Source of the DNA: Treponema sp.
Lineage (GTDB): Bacteria > Spirochaetota > Spirochaetia > Treponematales > Breznakiellaceae
Direction: 5' to 3'
DNA: 64,000 nt
Assembly (NCBI GenBank): GCA_009782555.1
Contig: WRIV01000011.1
Span: 30,505-94,504 of the forward strand
Below the pieces are notes generated by a model. The model saw only the letters and a program-made list of their open reading frames with translations. It had not been told where the DNA came from and ran no database searches. Each line of letters begins with the position of its first letter. The first letter of the stretch is position 1. Made by a program: the position numbers and the translations under genes. Positions 28,520 to 38,030 of the stretch are shown here, piece after piece.

Positions 28520-29923
28520 ATGACCCGATTAGCTCAGCGTTTTGGTCCCCCCTCTTTTTACCGCGAAGCTCTGGCTATTGCTCTGCCGGTTATGATGCAG
28601 TTTTTTATTATGAGTATGGTCTCTCTGATCGATAACTTTATGGTCGCCAGTCTTGGAGATATCAGCATGGCTGCGGTGAACATAACCAATCACTTTACAT
28701 TTGTCTACATTGTTATCATCAACACCGTCTGCCAGGCCGGAGGCATATACATTGCCCAGTTCAGGGGGACCGGTGACAGCGAAGGGATGAAACACGCCTA
28801 TCGTTTTAAGGTTATTTTTGCTGCTGTTATGGCGGTGCTGTTCTTTGTTCTTTGCAGAGCCATTCCGCGCCTCCTGATTGCCATGATGACCACAAAAAAC
28901 GCCGCCCAGGAAGAAATAACGATCATTGGTTCAGGTTACTTAACGCTCATAACATGGACCTTCCTGCCTTTGGCGCTTTCTTCGGCAATTGGAACCAGCT
29001 ACCGGGAAATCGCCCGGCCCAAGGTACCGCTTTTGATTTCCGCTGCCTCAACTCTAATAAACACCGCCGGAAACTGGATATTGATTTTTGGCAATTTGGG
29101 CGCTCCCCGCCTGGAAGTTACCGGAGCGGCTTATGCGACAATTGCCGCAAGGGTATTCGAAGTTGCGGCATTTGTGTGGTACGCCGCCCGGACTAGGGCG
29201 CCTTTCTATGCGGGCTTTATCCGTCTCTTTCACATTCACCGGCGGCTTGTCCGCAAAATCCTTTGCAAGTCTGGAATGATTTTCGCATCCGAATTATCCT
29301 GGATCAGTTCGGAAACCATTATGATCGCCATGTACAATCGCCGGGGCGGATCGGAAGTTGTGGCCGGCATGGCGGCGGGCTGGACCATTGCCAATATTTT
29401 CTTTTTGATCTTCGGTGGAATCTGGACCGCCGCCGGGATACTAGTGGGCGGTGCCCTTGGCTCGGGTAAACTTGACGAAGCCCGCCGCCGGGCCGAATGG
29501 CTCAAATCGGGATCGATGGCCGCAGGTCTTATCCTTGCCCTGCCCGGTGCGGCTCTGGCGGCGCTGTTCATTCCTCTGGCGTTTTCCAACTTGAGCGATG
29601 TTGCCAGGACCACCAGTTTTGGCCTTGTTCTGGTGATCCTCGCCTACCTCCCTCTCTGGGGACTGCTGAATGTTCAGTTTGCCATTTCCCGGGCCGGCGG
29701 CGATACCGCCATGGGAATGATCACGGACCTTACGGTTAACAGCTTCCTTTTTGTTCCCGGCGCATTCATCCTTTCCTTTGCAACAACCATACCCCCAGTT
29801 CCCATGTTTGCCGTATTAAAACTCACCGATTTTATAAAATGGTTTATCTGCCGTCATTTTCTCCGGAAGGAACGGTGGGTAAAAAATCTGACGGTTACCC
29901 ATGAAACGTCTTCCGATCCGTAA
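28520..29923 (+). CDS. MATE-family efflux protein
   Basis: A 467-residue inner-membrane protein with about twelve hydrophobic helices in two halves. EALAIALPVMMQFFIMSMVS and VSLIDNFMVASLGD at the start, and GVTGAAYATIAAR-like TGAAYATIAAR in the middle, are characteristic. MATE proteins expel organic cations or other compounds using Na+ or H+ gradients; the substrate cannot be told. There is no ribosome-binding site upstream of the ATG, while a TATTAT box (28511-28516) lies only 3 bases before it, so translation could be leaderless or the start may lie elsewhere. Confidence 0.92.
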   Translation: MTRLAQRFGPPSFYREALAIALPVMMQFFIMSMVSLIDNFMVASLGDISMAAVNITNHFTFVYIVIINTVCQAGGIYIAQFRGTGDSEGMKHAYRFKVIFAAVMAVLFFVLCRAIPRLLIAMMTTKNAAQEEITIIGSGYLTLITWTFLPLALSSAIGTSYREIARPKVPLLISAASTLINTAGNWILIFGNLGAPRLEVTGAAYATIAARVFEVAAFVWYAARTRAPFYAGFIRLFHIHRRLVRKILCKSGMIFASELSWISSETIMIAMYNRRGGSEVVAGMAAGWTIANIFFLIFGGIWTAAGILVGGALGSGKLDEARRRAEWLKSGSMAAGLILALPGAALAALFIPLAFSNLSDVARTTSFGLVLVILAYLPLWGLLNVQFAISRAGGDTAMGMITDLTVNSFLFVPGAFILSFATTIPPVPMFAVLKLTDFIKWFICRHFLRKERWVKNLTVTHETSSDP

Positions 29924-29940
29924 TACCTGCATCATGGCAT

Positions 29941-32745
29941 TTAATTTCTTTTTAGTTCATCTGCTTTTTTTTGAGCGGCAGTCATGGCTGCTTGTGCCTG
30001 ATTTTCGCCTTCCTGTTCCAGTTTTTTAGCATTTGACTCACCTTCACTTCGCAGTGAGTCAGCTGCGGCTTGAGCTAATCTTTTTTCAATGGCGCTTTTT
30101 TCTGCAGTATCACTTGCCAGTTTGTCCGCCGCTGCGTTTGCTTCCTTTCGTACCCTGTCGGCAGCCTGTTTTGCAGTACTGCGAATATTGTCCGCCTGTT
30201 TTTGAGCTTCGGCCATTATTGCATCAATCTGACGGTTAATCTCTTCATTAACCTGGGTTCTTACTTCTTCTACCTTCTGGGTTACCGTTTCTGTTACCTG
30301 ATCCCGCACTGCCCCAACAATGTTGCCGGCCATGTCGGCTACGCTCAAACGGATATCGGGATCTTTAACAGTCCCTCTAATCAACCCTGCTACTTTTATC
30401 TCTTTTAGGGTCGACCCTCCGGGTATGTTGCCTAAAATATTGGTTGCATTGGAGCCAACAGCCGATGTAGGTACAATTGCATCCATCCTGTAATTTAATG
30501 TCGTGTCAAGGCCAATATCCCCAATAAGTTCTACTTTAGCCGGCGGCATATTCATTACAATCGGGTCTTGTATCCACACCCGGCCATCTTTTATTTCGAA
30601 TCCAATATTAATATTACCGGGAGCGGGGGAACGCCAGCTTTCATTTTTTAAAAGATCTGCCATCGTCCCAAAAAGTTTTGAATTATGTATTTCCAGGTTC
30701 TGTGTCTGCAGCCGTCCTTTTGAATTTACCTTATCCAATACAGGCGAAAGATGCTCGTCAAGCACGCTGTTCAGAACCAATGAAGCCGATACCTTGCCGG
30801 TATAATTCTGCGGTTCAGTTAATATTTTTTCGATCATGGAAAACGAAGAGATTGCAGAACTAATGTCGAATTGCCTTATGTTCATATCAAAATCAACAAA
30901 TGGAAGGGCAATGTTCTGGGTGTTATATTCACCGTTAAGCGTCATGCTTCCTTCCAGCAGGTTCATGCCAAGGTTTTGCATTATCAACCTGCCGTCCTTT
31001 ACCAATATCGCCCCGGTTGTATTGGAAATATCCAGTTTGTCAAAAAGAATATTCCCGATATTTACGGTCATGGCAAAGTCAATATTTTTGGGAACTTCGA
31101 TAACACTTAACGGGGCAGCATCTGCCTGGACAGTATCAGTTTCTTTCGGCTCGCCGCCCATAAATTCATTAAGGTCGATTGTATTCGATCTCAGCGCAAG
31201 CGTTCCCCTTATCGTATCGTTCTTAAAAATAAAGGGAATAAAATTTTCCAGTGAACCATTCATCGCAATATCCGAGCGGCCTATTATGGCATCGAAATTG
31301 GTAAGGTCAACCTTTCGCGGAGTAAAATGAAGCTGTGTACTGGTAATTTTTACCCCTTGAGGAAAATCCGAACTTACAAAATTAAAACCGTTTATTTTAA
31401 GGTTCCCTTCTGCATAGAAATCTTCATATCGTTCATTTTCGATCATGGACATTCTTCCGGAAAGCGTAATATCGCAGTCCAATAAGCCATTTAACGTTAT
31501 GTCATCCAACGGAACGATAGCAGCCACTGAATTAAAATCTATTTTTCCGGCAAATCGTGCAGAAACCTGCATATCACTTTCCGGTGTTTTTACATGAAGT
31601 TCCGCATAAAAAGGATTGCCTGCCATTTCAAAGTTGATCTTATCCACGTCCAGCGTAGTACGATCAAATACTTCGCCATCATAGTGAGCCTTTACATCAA
31701 TGTTGATATTGTTTACAGATTTGGGAAGCGCAGGGTAGCTGAACATGGCATTATCTACAACCAATTCTACATTGGCGCTCGGCATTGTCTTTTCGTTGTA
31801 AGGCCCCTTTATCTCCCCGTTCAGGGCGAGGCTCCCGGCTGTCCTGACATCCTCAAAATCGTTCATATAAATAGCCGGAACAAGCGACAGGAGGCTTTTA
31901 AAATCTGTCCTTTCTGTTGCAAATGTAATATCTACGTTAATGTCATCTTCCTGGAGCCCGACAGAGCCGTCAAATTTTAACACAATATCGTTCAAATTAA
32001 ATCTATTGTCCTTTATTAAAAAGAACATATTTTTTAGGTCGGCTGCAATTTCAGAAATAAAACCCACACCTGCCTTGTTCGCCAAACGGATCCCGCCCAT
32101 CCAGAAATCTATCCCCTCAATTCCCAGTTCCATGTTAAGGTCTGCATTGTCCTGAGTCATATCTCCGCGCAGAATGTAATTAAGGGATTGTACTTCTGCA
32201 ATCATATTATTAACTTCATCACGGAAGGTAATGTGCATATCGCGTATTTCAAATTTCTTTAACGCTACCTTAAACGCAGCCGGGGCAGCCTCTTTTTTTT
32301 CTGTTACTACTTCTTTTTTTTCTTCGCCGGGTTTTACAATATCCCAGTTTGCCCGCCCATCCTCCAGTATGTGGCCATTAAGGCGCGCCCGATCCAGCAG
32401 GATGGATTTTACTTCTATGTTCTTCATCCTGATCACGCTCATAATGTCCACTGTTACACTGAACCTGTCAAAAGCTACCAGCAGCTCGTCTTCAAAATCG
32501 TCCACTCCGGTTACTTCCAAACCATCCAGCGCTACGTAGGCACTCGGAAAATTTCGAATAAACGACAGTTTTAAGTCCTTAAAATCGACCCTTGCCATTA
32601 ACATTTTGTTTAACTCTGTTTTGGCAAGTTCCATTATTTGATTCTTAAAGAGAAATGGGGTGATTAATAAAAGCATAACAATCACCAAAAGGACGCTGAA
32701 AGATATTAGTAATATTTTTCTCAACATTTTTACATTTTTAAACAT
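29941..32745 (-). CDS. Large AsmA-like protein with C-terminal coiled coil
   Basis: A 934-residue protein with one N-terminal membrane helix (~9-31) and a long repetitive beta-rich region. The AsmA signatures are ELAKTELNKMLMARVDFKDL at the N-terminus and, in the last third, NLGMNLLEGSMTLNGEYNTQ, which matches the AsmA C-terminal motif. Residues ~830-934 are an Ala/Lys/Glu/Gln-rich coiled coil. AsmA relatives span the periplasm and are thought to move lipids to the outer membrane. The overall style (FNLNDIVLKFDG, ALPKSVNNINIDV) is like Bacteroidetes homologues, which hints at transfer. A GAGG site precedes the start. Confidence 0.85.
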   Translation of the reverse strand: MFKNVKMLRKILLISFSVLLVIVMLLLITPFLFKNQIMELAKTELNKMLMARVDFKDLKLSFIRNFPSAYVALDGLEVTGVDDFEDELLVAFDRFSVTVDIMSVIRMKNIEVKSILLDRARLNGHILEDGRANWDIVKPGEEKKEVVTEKKEAAPAAFKVALKKFEIRDMHITFRDEVNNMIAEVQSLNYILRGDMTQDNADLNMELGIEGIDFWMGGIRLANKAGVGFISEIAADLKNMFFLIKDNRFNLNDIVLKFDGSVGLQEDDINVDITFATERTDFKSLLSLVPAIYMNDFEDVRTAGSLALNGEIKGPYNEKTMPSANVELVVDNAMFSYPALPKSVNNINIDVKAHYDGEVFDRTTLDVDKINFEMAGNPFYAELHVKTPESDMQVSARFAGKIDFNSVAAIVPLDDITLNGLLDCDITLSGRMSMIENERYEDFYAEGNLKINGFNFVSSDFPQGVKITSTQLHFTPRKVDLTNFDAIIGRSDIAMNGSLENFIPFIFKNDTIRGTLALRSNTIDLNEFMGGEPKETDTVQADAAPLSVIEVPKNIDFAMTVNIGNILFDKLDISNTTGAILVKDGRLIMQNLGMNLLEGSMTLNGEYNTQNIALPFVDFDMNIRQFDISSAISSFSMIEKILTEPQNYTGKVSASLVLNSVLDEHLSPVLDKVNSKGRLQTQNLEIHNSKLFGTMADLLKNESWRSPAPGNINIGFEIKDGRVWIQDPIVMNMPPAKVELIGDIGLDTTLNYRMDAIVPTSAVGSNATNILGNIPGGSTLKEIKVAGLIRGTVKDPDIRLSVADMAGNIVGAVRDQVTETVTQKVEEVRTQVNEEINRQIDAIMAEAQKQADNIRSTAKQAADRVRKEANAAADKLASDTAEKSAIEKRLAQAAADSLRSEGESNAKKLEQEGENQAQAAMTAAQKKADELKRN

Positions 32746-32763
32746 AATTACCTCATTACTTTT

Positions 32764-32792
32764 GTTTTACATTTATTATATAATATTGTCAA
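32764..32792 (-). promoter_or_regulatory. Candidate promoter of the AsmA-like gene
   Basis: Minus strand: TTGACA (32792-32787), 17-base spacer, TAAAAC (32769-32764). The -35 is perfect and the -10 weak. It lies in the very AT-rich 84-base gap between two divergent genes, 19 bases before the AsmA start. Confidence 0.4.
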
Positions 32793-32829
32793 TAAACAAA
32801 TGTGCATATGCTTATAAACCGGAGAATGC

Positions 32830-33672
32830 ATGGATTTACAGCTGGACGAATTTGTTCACCAGGTAAATAAGAGAATGGAGGAGGTAGACGCTTCTTCCGG
32901 GCACATGGCGCTGGAACTACAGACAAGGCTGTCCGTATATATGACCGAACAAATAAAAAAATTGATGAAACAGGGCATACCGGTTATGACAATCCAGGAT
33001 GCCCTGCGGACGGCAGTCAACGACAGAGTGGAACAGACGTACGCGCCGGATGCGGATGATAATGATGAAGAAACGGGTGAACGGCTGGAACCGCCCATCG
33101 GCGGAATTACCTATTATTTACCGATGGAAGAAGCGGTGATTGCCGCCTTCGCCGCCGGTGATCTGGACGGCATGGCGCTAGTGGAACAAATCCGCGAGTC
33201 GCCGGATATTACACTGCTTGAGATGACAGACGGCTTGGATTTGGTGTTGAGTGATTTTGGTAAAAACCAGAAGCTATGTGACATAACCTATGCAGGTGAA
33301 ATCGTCGCAGGGAGTGACGGCGAAGCATTTATACCTGAATACTTGAATGTTAAAGAGGCGGACGGATATCAATACATTATCTGCGATCCGGCAGTTTTCA
33401 AATCTGCCACAGAAGTTAAATCCATTGCAGCTTTATTAGAGCCATTAAATCAAGAAGCATTTTCCAAAAAAGCCAATATCAAAAAACTGATTAAATCCGG
33501 CTGGCTTGACGCTTATGATCCCCGCTCAGTAAAAAAAGAGGCTTCTTTCATTATTAATGAATTATGGAATGGATTTGCTGTTTTACAGGAACTTTACCTT
33601 AAAGCGGCGGAACAGCAAAAAGGAATACTGATTTTTGTGGGATATCAAGGGGACACCGATTTGGATACGTAA
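32830..33672 (+). CDS. DUF1877/YfbM-like protein with N-terminal extension
   Basis: A 280-residue soluble protein. Its C-terminal ~150 residues resemble the DUF1877 (YfbM) family: the DGLDLVLSDFGKNQ start, the EAFSKKANIKKLIKSGWLD segment and the ending LQELYLKAAEQQKGILIFVG. The N-terminal ~90 residues, helical with an acidic linker (DADDNDEETGE), are not part of that family. The function of DUF1877 is unknown. GGAG lies just upstream of the ATG. The family call is from memory of the pattern and needs a profile search. Confidence 0.6.
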   Translation: MDLQLDEFVHQVNKRMEEVDASSGHMALELQTRLSVYMTEQIKKLMKQGIPVMTIQDALRTAVNDRVEQTYAPDADDNDEETGERLEPPIGGITYYLPMEEAVIAAFAAGDLDGMALVEQIRESPDITLLEMTDGLDLVLSDFGKNQKLCDITYAGEIVAGSDGEAFIPEYLNVKEADGYQYIICDPAVFKSATEVKSIAALLEPLNQEAFSKKANIKKLIKSGWLDAYDPRSVKKEASFIINELWNGFAVLQELYLKAAEQQKGILIFVGYQGDTDLDT

Positions 33673-33777
33673 AAAGGCATACACAAAAAAAAGACTCATA
33701 AAATAGAAACTATTTGTTTGCCGCAAATGAAGTACAGGGGCCTTATCTTTTGCTTTTAAAATAACTATACTTTTTCC

Positions 33778-34213
33778 ATGAAAAGCCGGTATGGTGTTAC
33801 GCCCTGGGGATCATGGTTTATTGATGTCCTGGACAGTTATCGAAAGGGAGCGCGCCTTGACCGGGAAGATCTTATGCCAATACCGGGAGGGTTCTTTCAT
33901 TGGAACTTAATACAGGCAGAGCCTTGCAAAAGCCGAAGGTAATTATCGTCCTTTTTACGGCGTTGAAATTTGCATTCCTGTACTTAAAGATGCAGAACAG
34001 GCGTACCGGATGATCGAAGAGGATCCGCCCCTCCTTGCCAGCATTGCCGCCGGGGAAATAGATGCGGATCCTCATGTGTTTTTTCGGCTGAGAAACACGG
34101 ATCTGTCTCCGCGGTTCGGCAAGACAACGGTTCGCAAAATAAAGCAGCCTTTTATAATAGTATTTGCCACAGAAATAAAGGCAGCACTGGCATGGAGAAA
34201 AATAGGATGGTAA
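33778..34213 (+). pseudogene. Frameshifted remnant of a SWIM zinc-finger-type protein
   Basis: Three successive frames join into one recognisable N-terminal region. YGVTPWGSWFIDVLDSYRKG (start ATG 33778) shifts near 33864 to GRSYANTGRVLSLELNTGRA, and shifts again near 33921-33930 to AKAEGNYRPFYGVEICIPVL, then MIEEDPPLLASIAAGEI. The W-G-x-x-W and GRSYANxGxVxS pattern is that of bacterial SWIM zinc-finger proteins, often next to SNF2 helicases. The Cx Cx CxH finger itself is missing, so both frameshifts and truncation have inactivated it. Its last bases overlap the OmpA-domain gene start. Confidence 0.75.
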
Positions 34214-35424
34214 AATTTCGTTTTGTTTCCCGGATCATGTTACTATTTTTACTGTCATGTTCTTCGTTAGCGGCACAGCATAATTCAGAAATAATCATCA
34301 ATAGGGCAAAGACAGATGCCTACAAAATAGTAGAACGATCCGATTGGTCCCGGTATGAAAATGGAAAATACATAGGCCTTCTTCACCGGGAAGTTCGGGC
34401 GATCTTGTACCCTGCTGACACTGGCCGCGCTTTGCTATACCAGGGAAATTTTTATGTACTGGAAGAAACCTTAAGGGATATGCGGCAAAGCGCTCGTGCG
34501 GTGAACGATGTGATCCCCGTTAGTTTTGAGATGTTTCCCAGCGGGGATATTCAAATTGAAGATGATAGAGGTTTTCCTTCCCTAAGGGGTTTTCCGGCGT
34601 ACCCGGAGGAACCGGTTCAGCCGGGCACAAAATGGATCGCCGAAGCTGTACGGCTGGCGGATCCCCTTAATGAGGGTTATCCGGTAGCGGTTCCCATTGT
34701 CGTGGAATATGAATACCGGGGAATTGAAATATACAGGGATGTTCAGGTTCACCGTATAACCGCCCAGTATGCCTCCCGTTTTCCCGGGTTTTCCCAGGAA
34801 GACTCCCGGGAAAACCTCTGGGAAAAATATGCAGATGAAAGGTACTTTAAGACACTCCAGGGAAACCATCAAGTTGAAATTCTCCTGCGCCTTTCCGACG
34901 GCCTTCCCCTGTTGATACGGGATAACCTGGATGAAACCTTTACCTGGGCTAATGGATATACCCTGCGTTTCCGGGGGTTTACCTTAACTTTTAGCGAAGG
35001 GGCAGTCCCTCTCGATACGGATCAGGTAGCTGCCGCCGTACCTGCAAAGGAAACAAGTATAGAATTAGCCGCTGTTCCCGGCGGCATCAGGCTTACTGTT
35101 AAGGATATACGATTTATTGCAGATTCGGATGTATTTTTGGCAGATGAATATCCCAGACTGGACAAGATTGCCGAGGCACTCAAAAAAATTCCCGATCGTA
35201 CTTTCCTTGTAGAAGGACATACAGCTGCTGTGGGACGCCCCCAAGCGGAGATGGAACTTTCGATCCTCCGGGCAAAGCGAATGGCAGATGAATTAATCAA
35301 GAGAGGTGTCAGCGCCGGCAGCTTTTTATATAAAGGCTGGGGAGGAACGCGGCCTCTGGGGGATAATTCTACCGAAGAAGGCCGCGCCCTGAACCGCCGT
35401 GTGGAAATTACTATCCTTGATTAA
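34207..35424 (+). CDS. OmpA-domain envelope protein
   Basis: A 405-residue protein with a signal peptide (MLLFLLSCSSLAAQ region; a lipobox reading is possible at LLSC). The middle ~260 residues are an unrecognised beta-rich domain. The last ~110 are an OmpA/MotB peptidoglycan-binding domain: FIADSDVFLADEYPRLDKIA, FLVEGHTAAVG, LSILRAKRMADEL and ALNRRVEITILD. The start at 34207 has GGAG 9 bases upstream and is preferred to the ATG at 34192. It probably ties the outer membrane or periplasm to the cell wall. Confidence 0.88.
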   Translation: MVKFRFVSRIMLLFLLSCSSLAAQHNSEIIINRAKTDAYKIVERSDWSRYENGKYIGLLHREVRAILYPADTGRALLYQGNFYVLEETLRDMRQSARAVNDVIPVSFEMFPSGDIQIEDDRGFPSLRGFPAYPEEPVQPGTKWIAEAVRLADPLNEGYPVAVPIVVEYEYRGIEIYRDVQVHRITAQYASRFPGFSQEDSRENLWEKYADERYFKTLQGNHQVEILLRLSDGLPLLIRDNLDETFTWANGYTLRFRGFTLTFSEGAVPLDTDQVAAAVPAKETSIELAAVPGGIRLTVKDIRFIADSDVFLADEYPRLDKIAEALKKIPDRTFLVEGHTAAVGRPQAEMELSILRAKRMADELIKRGVSAGSFLYKGWGGTRPLGDNSTEEGRALNRRVEITILD

Positions 35425-35440
35425 TTAATTCAAAAAATAT

Positions 35441-35469
35441 TTTACTTTTTTTGCAGACTGGTATATAAT
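35441..35469 (+). promoter_or_regulatory. Sigma-70-type promoter of cstA
   Basis: TTTACT (35441-35446), 17-base spacer, TATAAT (35464-35469). The start of transcription would be near 35476, leaving a ~23-base leader with an AGGAGG site before the cstA ATG. Confidence 0.65.
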
Positions 35470-35498
35470 TAATTCAGACTTTACCTTAGGAGGATATC

Positions 35499-37004
35499 AT
35501 GATTTCTTTCATTGTAGGAATTATTGCATTAATTCTTGGTTATGTCGTTTATTCAAAAATTGCAGAAAAGATCTTTGTTATAAAACCAGAGCTTCAAACT
35601 CCGGCAATTCGGATCAACGACGGGGTCGACTTTGTAGCTATGCCAAAGTGGAAAACGCTGCTTATCCAGCTGCTTAACATCGCCGGTACGGGCCCCATTT
35701 TCGGCGCCATTGCAGGCTCTTTGTTTGGCCCGGCAGCATTTGTCTGGATTGTTTTTGGCTGCATCTTTGCCGGAGCGGTCCACGATTTTATGGTGGGGAT
35801 GCTTTCCGTTCGGCAGAACGGCGGAAATATTTCAGAAATTGTCGGAAAATACCTTGGCAAGGGTCCGCTCTACATTATGCGGGTTTTTTCTACAGTGCTG
35901 CTTATATTTGTGGGCGTTGTATTTGTAACAACTCCCGCTCAAGTCCTTAGAACCCTGTATGAACATGCAAAAGACCTTCCTGCCGGAAGTAGTATGAATT
36001 TCTACTACATCATCATTGCGATCATCATTGGTTATTACATCCTGGCAACTATGCTTCCCATAGACAAGCTCATTGGCAAAATCTATCCTGTTTTCGGAGC
36101 CTGCCTTTTAATCATGGCAATCGGGATTACGTTTATGATGTTCTTCACCGGAGAAATCAGCAGTATTCCCGAATTTGCATTTGCAAATATGCGGCCCGAT
36201 AAAACCACCAACATCATGGGGCGCATTTTCCCCTTCCTGTTTATTACCATCGCCTGCGGAGCAATTTCAGGATTCCATGCGACACAGTCACCTCTTATGG
36301 CCCGCTGTATAACAAACGAAAAAGAAGGCCGGCTGGTATTCTATGGCGCCATGATTCTGGAAGGTGTGATCGCCATGATCTGGGCCGCCGTTACCATGGC
36401 TCACTTTAATTTTGTAGGAATCGAAACTGCAGTTGCAGCACCAGTAGTTGTTACGAGGTCCTCCATCGATTATATGGGCTGGATCGGCGGAGCGCTGGCT
36501 ATTTTCGGCGTTGTGGCCTGCCCCATTACTTCGGGCGATACTGCTTTCCGCAGCGCCAGGCTCACCATTGCAGATGCCCTAAAATATGACCAAAAACCCG
36601 TAAAGAACCGGTTGACCGTGGCTATTCCTCTTTTTGCGGCGGGTGTCCTGTTGGTGCTGTTTTCCCTTTCAAGCACCAAAAATTTCAACATAATCTGGCG
36701 GTATTTCTCCTGGTCTAACCAGACTCTGGCAACCATCGGTTTGTGGGCGGCCAGCGCTTACCTTGCAAAAACCGGCAAACTTTACTGGTTAACCCTGCTT
36801 CCCGCTGCATTTATGACCGTGGTAGTAACATCCTATTTTTTTACTTCTAATGAATGTCTAGGTCCTCTTATGACCGGGATCACCGGCAACGCTGACATAA
36901 CCTATGTTACCGGCATTATTATTGGGCTGGTTCTGTCAACAGTACTGCTGGCCTTGTTTGTTCCATTTATTGGGATTAAACAAAAGGGTATTATCAAGGA
37001 GTAA
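35499..37004 (+). CDS. cstA: CstA-family carbon starvation transporter
   Basis: A 501-residue inner-membrane protein with many helices. Family motifs are LLNIAGTGPIFGAIAGSLFGP, the GCIFAGAVHDFMVGMLSVRQ segment, FHATQSPLMARC and GDTAFRSARL. It is the short CstA form, well below the ~700 residues of the E. coli protein. CstA relatives carry pyruvate or peptides. Pyruvate is plausible here since the catechol pathway in this window also ends in pyruvate, but that link is only a guess. It has a perfect AGGAGG site and its own promoter. Confidence 0.9.
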   Translation: MISFIVGIIALILGYVVYSKIAEKIFVIKPELQTPAIRINDGVDFVAMPKWKTLLIQLLNIAGTGPIFGAIAGSLFGPAAFVWIVFGCIFAGAVHDFMVGMLSVRQNGGNISEIVGKYLGKGPLYIMRVFSTVLLIFVGVVFVTTPAQVLRTLYEHAKDLPAGSSMNFYYIIIAIIIGYYILATMLPIDKLIGKIYPVFGACLLIMAIGITFMMFFTGEISSIPEFAFANMRPDKTTNIMGRIFPFLFITIACGAISGFHATQSPLMARCITNEKEGRLVFYGAMILEGVIAMIWAAVTMAHFNFVGIETAVAAPVVVTRSSIDYMGWIGGALAIFGVVACPITSGDTAFRSARLTIADALKYDQKPVKNRLTVAIPLFAAGVLLVLFSLSSTKNFNIIWRYFSWSNQTLATIGLWAASAYLAKTGKLYWLTLLPAAFMTVVVTSYFFTSNECLGPLMTGITGNADITYVTGIIIGLVLSTVLLALFVPFIGIKQKGIIKE

Positions 37005-37067
37005 ACTGAGAAATCCCTATTTATCAAGCTGGATTATCCGAAGTATGATGGACAACAAGGAGTATCC

Positions 37068-37772
37068 ATGTCTATCCACATTGCAGCCAAGCTTGGTGAA
37101 ATAGCCGAGACAATTTTACTGCCCGGTGATCCTTTAAGGGCAAAATTTATCGCCGAAACCTTCCTGGATAACGCGAAACAGTACACCGGCGTACGTAATA
37201 TGCTGGGGTTCACCGGGACTTACAAAGGCAAACTTGTCTCCGTTCAGGGAACCGGCATGGGAATGCCTTCAATTTCTATCTATGCACATGAACTTTTTCA
37301 GGATTACGGGGTTAAGCGGGCCATCCGCATCGGTACCGCCGGATCCATCCAAAAACACATCAAAATCCAAAGCATGATCCTGGCCATGTCGGCGTCCACC
37401 GATTCGGCGGTCAATTCCCGCCGTTTTGGGGGCCTTAGTTATGCCCCCACCGCCAGTTGGCACCTCCTAAAAACCGCCTGGGATATTTCAACGGCCAAGA
37501 AATTAGAACCAGCGGTGGGAAATGTGGTAAGTGCCGACCTTTTTTATACCGACGATCCGGATGAATGGAAACGCTGGGCCCGCTTCGGTGCCCTGGCCCT
37601 GGAAATGGAAAGCTCCGAACTGTACACTGTGGCCGCCAAATTCGGACAGGAAGCCCTGGCAATTCTTACCATCTCCGACCATCTGATTACGGGAGAACAA
37701 ACCACTGCGGAGGAACGGCAGACCGCCTTTACCCAGATGATGGAAGTCGCCCTGGAAACAGCAATTTCATAA
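37068..37772 (+). CDS. deoD: Purine nucleoside phosphorylase, DeoD type
   Basis: A 234-residue cytosolic enzyme that splits purine (deoxy)nucleosides with phosphate. [20 protein letters not shown] opens the protein. RIGTAGSIQ is the phosphate loop region, [15 protein letters not shown] the ribose-binding segment, and [10 protein letters not shown] the catalytic Asp loop. It lies 63 bases after cstA with an AAGGAG site and may share its transcript. Salvage of nucleosides fits a host-gut lifestyle. Confidence 0.96.
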   Translation: MSIHIAAKLGEIAETILLPGDPLRAKFIAETFLDNAKQYTGVRNMLGFTGTYKGKLVSVQGTGMGMPSISIYAHELFQDYGVKRAIRIGTAGSIQKHIKIQSMILAMSASTDSAVNSRRFGGLSYAPTASWHLLKTAWDISTAKKLEPAVGNVVSADLFYTDDPDEWKRWARFGALALEMESSELYTVAAKFGQEALAILTISDHLITGEQTTAEERQTAFTQMMEVALETAIS

Positions 37773-37876
37773 AGGCTCCAACATTCCGCAGGTGTTTCAA
37801 GGGTTACCTGTTCTAATCAGTTTGGCAGCATGAATAATAATATGGAATTACGGCAAATTGGGGCGTTTAAATATGG

Positions 37877-37905
37877 TTGACTATTAACCCGCTCTTCTCT
37901 ATTAT
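37877..37905 (+). promoter_or_regulatory. Promoter of tRNA-Leu
   Basis: TTGACT (37877-37882), 17-base spacer, TATTAT (37900-37905), with transcription expected to begin 2-4 bases before the tRNA 5' end at 37915. Confidence 0.7.
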
Positions 37906-37914
37906 TATTCACAA

Positions 37915-37997
37915 GCCCAGATGGTGGAATTGGTAGACACGCTGGTTTCAGGTACCAGTGCCCCTAAAGCATGGAAGTTCGAGTCTTCTTCTGGGCA
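37915..37997 (+). tRNA. trnL: tRNA-Leu (anticodon CAG)
   Basis: An 83-base type II tRNA. The acceptor GCCCAGA pairs with TCTGGGC, with discriminator A. The anticodon loop TTCAGGT is closed by CTGGT/ACCAG. The long variable arm (TGCCCCTAAAGCA) is typical of leucine tRNAs, and the T-loop is TTCGAGT. CCA is not encoded. Confidence 0.95.
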
Positions 37998-38030
37998 AAA
38001 AAAGCTCCCTGTATACATTCTTTTTACCCA

